A program made the translations under genes and the position numbers. From assembly GCF_000309485.1 (NCBI RefSeq), contig NZ_AKIL01000044.1, positions 1 through 6,216 of the forward strand: a DNA stretch of 6,216 nucleotides, written 5' to 3'. Positions 5,525 through 6,216 of the stretch are shown piece by piece; the first letter of the stretch is position 1; each line of letters begins with the position of its first letter. The DNA comes from Milkweed yellows phytoplasma str. MW1 (GTDB lineage: Bacteria; Bacillota_I; Bacilli_A; Acholeplasmatales; Acholeplasmataceae). A model generated the notes under the pieces. It did no database searches, was not told where the DNA came from, and saw nothing but the letters and a program-made list of their open reading frames with translations.

Positions 5525-5529
5525 TAATC
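5510..5529 (+). repeat. 10-bp tandem duplication that splits the SVM gene
   Basis: The unit AGTAATAATC occurs twice, exactly and without spacer (5510-5519 and 5520-5529). The second copy brings in two adjacent stop codons (5522-5527) and shifts the downstream frame by one base. One copy fewer restores the full gene, so the duplication is the sole visible lesion. Confidence 0.95.
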
Positions 5530-5534
5530 CATTA

Positions 5535-5822
5535 ATGGCTATGAATAATGGTAATCAAACGCCAAATAACGGTCATCATAACACTAATTTTGAAACTCAA
5601 GCGCGTATTTTACAAGAAATGAATCGCGAACAAGCTGTAATAGTCCAACAAATTTTTAATGCTAGAAATAATAATGCTTCCGAAGAAATTATTAATAATC
5701 TTGTAAGACAAAATATACAATTAAGTCAACGTATTTCAACTCAACAGATTATTTTACATAATGCTATGCCTCGCGAAAACAATTGCAATCAATTAAATAA
5801 CTCTAATAACAGAAGACGTTAA
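5535..5822 (+). CDS. Mature part of SVM-type secreted protein, cut off from its signal peptide
   Basis: This 95-residue open frame corresponds to the mature part of the SVM protein whose signal peptide is encoded at 5435-5524. MAM at its start equals the usual SVM junction (commonly VMAM). The product has an Asn-rich leader (residues 4-18), then two probable amphipathic helices (about 19-45 and 48-77) separated by ARNNNASEE, and an Asn-rich tail ending in three arginines. A small helical hairpin is also the known fold of phyllogens such as SAP54, but I see no sequence identity that would justify that name. There is no Shine-Dalgarno before ATG 5535, so the frame would be translated poorly, or by reinitiation after the stop at 5522-5524, giving a protein that cannot be exported. 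It could also be annotated simply as a hypothetical protein; the split-gene reading rests on exact frame restoration. Confidence 0.75.
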   Translation: MAMNNGNQTPNNGHHNTNFETQARILQEMNREQAVIVQQIFNARNNNASEEIINNLVRQNIQLSQRISTQQIILHNAMPRENNCNQLNNSNNRRR

Positions 5823-5890
5823 ACAAACAAAACCCAAATTATATATCCTCTCCCAATTACCTCTATAAAATTACCTCGGCCGAGGAATAA
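5819..5890 (+). pseudogene. Relic of the 3' end of a coiled-coil gene copy
   Basis: In one frame this stretch reads LNKQNPNYISSPNYLYKITS then AEE and TAA. It aligns with the C-terminus of the coiled-coil protein (LEQNKKSALSSLNSLYEITS then AEG and TAA), sharing SS, N, LY and ITSAE. The frame is closed by a TAA at 5807-5809, so only about 23 codons survive. Its 5' edge overlaps the SVM stop codon by a few bases. It indicates that a second copy of the upstream gene's end was joined behind the SVM gene. Confidence 0.7.
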
Positions 5891-5897
5891 AAATAAA
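5844..5897 (+). repeat. Direct repeat copy 2, upstream of the last gene
   Basis: This matches 5365-5418 at 43 of 54 positions and ends in the AT-rich tract before the ribosome-binding site of the gene at 5908. Its palindrome is CCTCGGCCGAGG (5874-5885): compared with copy 1, two paired positions have both changed (A-T to G-C), keeping the palindrome perfect. Confidence 0.8.
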
Positions 5898-5907
5898 GGT
5901 CAAATCA

Positions 5908-6174
5908 ATGAAACAACCAACTCCAGAAATAGAAAATTTTTTGAAAAAACCTTCTACAAGAATATTTCTTTCTATTATTTCATTATTAATTTTATCTTTA
6001 ATTGCACTTTTTTATCGACATATAATTTCTGAAATCAAACAAGTTGATTCTAAAGTAGATAAAGTCGATACTTCTTTAAATGATTTTAGAAAAGAAAATA
6101 AAACAGATTTTGAAAAATTGAGAAAAGAAATTAAAGAAAATTTAAAAGAAATTAGTCAGAAAATAAATAAATAA
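5908..6174 (+). CDS. Small membrane-anchored coiled-coil protein
   Basis: I do not recognise this 88-residue protein. A short polar N-terminus (1-16) leads into one clear membrane helix (about 18-36, IFLSIISLLILSLIALF). A highly charged segment follows (40-88) with heptad-like spacing (VDSKVDKVDTSLNDF), typical of a coiled coil. With no cleavage motif it is probably anchored in the membrane, with the coiled coil on one side; orientation is uncertain. Start ATG 5908 is eight bases after AAAGG (5895-5899). It sits 85 bases behind the SVM open frame, probably in the same transcript, and its ribosome-binding region comes from the repeat shared with the SVM gene. Similar short membrane/coiled-coil proteins are frequent in phytoplasma mobile-unit regions. 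Confidence 0.75.
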   Translation: MKQPTPEIENFLKKPSTRIFLSIISLLILSLIALFYRHIISEIKQVDSKVDKVDTSLNDFRKENKTDFEKLRKEIKENLKEISQKINK

Positions 6175-6183
6175 CAAAAAATA

Positions 6184-6207
6184 AGTTAACATATAAACGT
6201 GTTAATT
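6184..6207. repeat. Short inverted repeat after the last gene
   Basis: TTAACA (6186-6191) and TGTTAA (6200-6205) are a perfect inverted repeat, extendable to nine pairs with two G-T pairs. It lies ten bases after the stop codon but is followed by A rather than T on the plus strand, so it is not a convincing terminator. Confidence 0.3.
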
Positions 6208-6216
6208 AAAAAAATA

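Noticed and set aside
5535..5822. Naming the mature SVM protein as a phyllogen (SAP54/PHYL1) or SAP11
   Set aside because: Only the general helical-hairpin layout is similar; no sequence identity could be established by eye.

Overview
The window is very AT-rich, every open frame ends in TAA, and tryptophan is written TGG only. It carries a signal peptide beginning MFKIKHHLLFLNIFVFIGLG, the hallmark of the SVM (sequence-variable mosaic) secreted proteins of phytoplasmas. Together with a host-dependent transport repertoire (2-hydroxycarboxylate carrier, vitamin-uptake-like protein) this points to a 'Candidatus Phytoplasma' chromosome. Species level cannot be read from the sequence alone.

Left part (1-3720), housekeeping: a tRNA-Ser(GCU) on the minus strand is followed on the plus strand by three membrane-protein genes, each with its own leader: a probable S-component of an ECF vitamin transporter (581-1282), a citrate/malate-type 2-hydroxycarboxylate symporter (1474-2853) and the acyl-phosphate glycerol-3-phosphate acyltransferase PlsY (2958 or 2973-3647). 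PlsY has a near-consensus promoter whose -35 box lies inside a 20-bp perfect palindrome, and a very strong hairpin terminator closes this part. The genes fit a parasite that imports organic acid and vitamins from its host and builds phospholipid from imported precursors.

Middle part (3721-4533), decayed: a hairpin that works best as a minus-strand terminator, then a locally GC-rich gene remnant whose coding potential runs through two frame changes to 4533. I do not recognise the protein.

Right part (4534-6216), a probable secreted/membrane protein cassette: a 254-residue coiled-coil protein with a short hydrophobic N-terminus, an SVM secreted-protein gene, and an 88-residue membrane-anchored coiled-coil protein. 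The SVM gene is split exactly by a 10-bp tandem duplication (5510-5529). Removing one copy restores a single 125-residue preprotein, so the locus is either recently inactivated or an OFF state of a slippage switch. The SVM gene also lies between two direct repeats of the 3' end of the coiled-coil gene (about 80% identical over 54 bp, including a 12-bp GC-rich palindrome and the following ribosome-binding region). This suggests that cassettes are duplicated or exchanged at this junction. The split effector gene and its flanking repeats are the most interesting content of the window.
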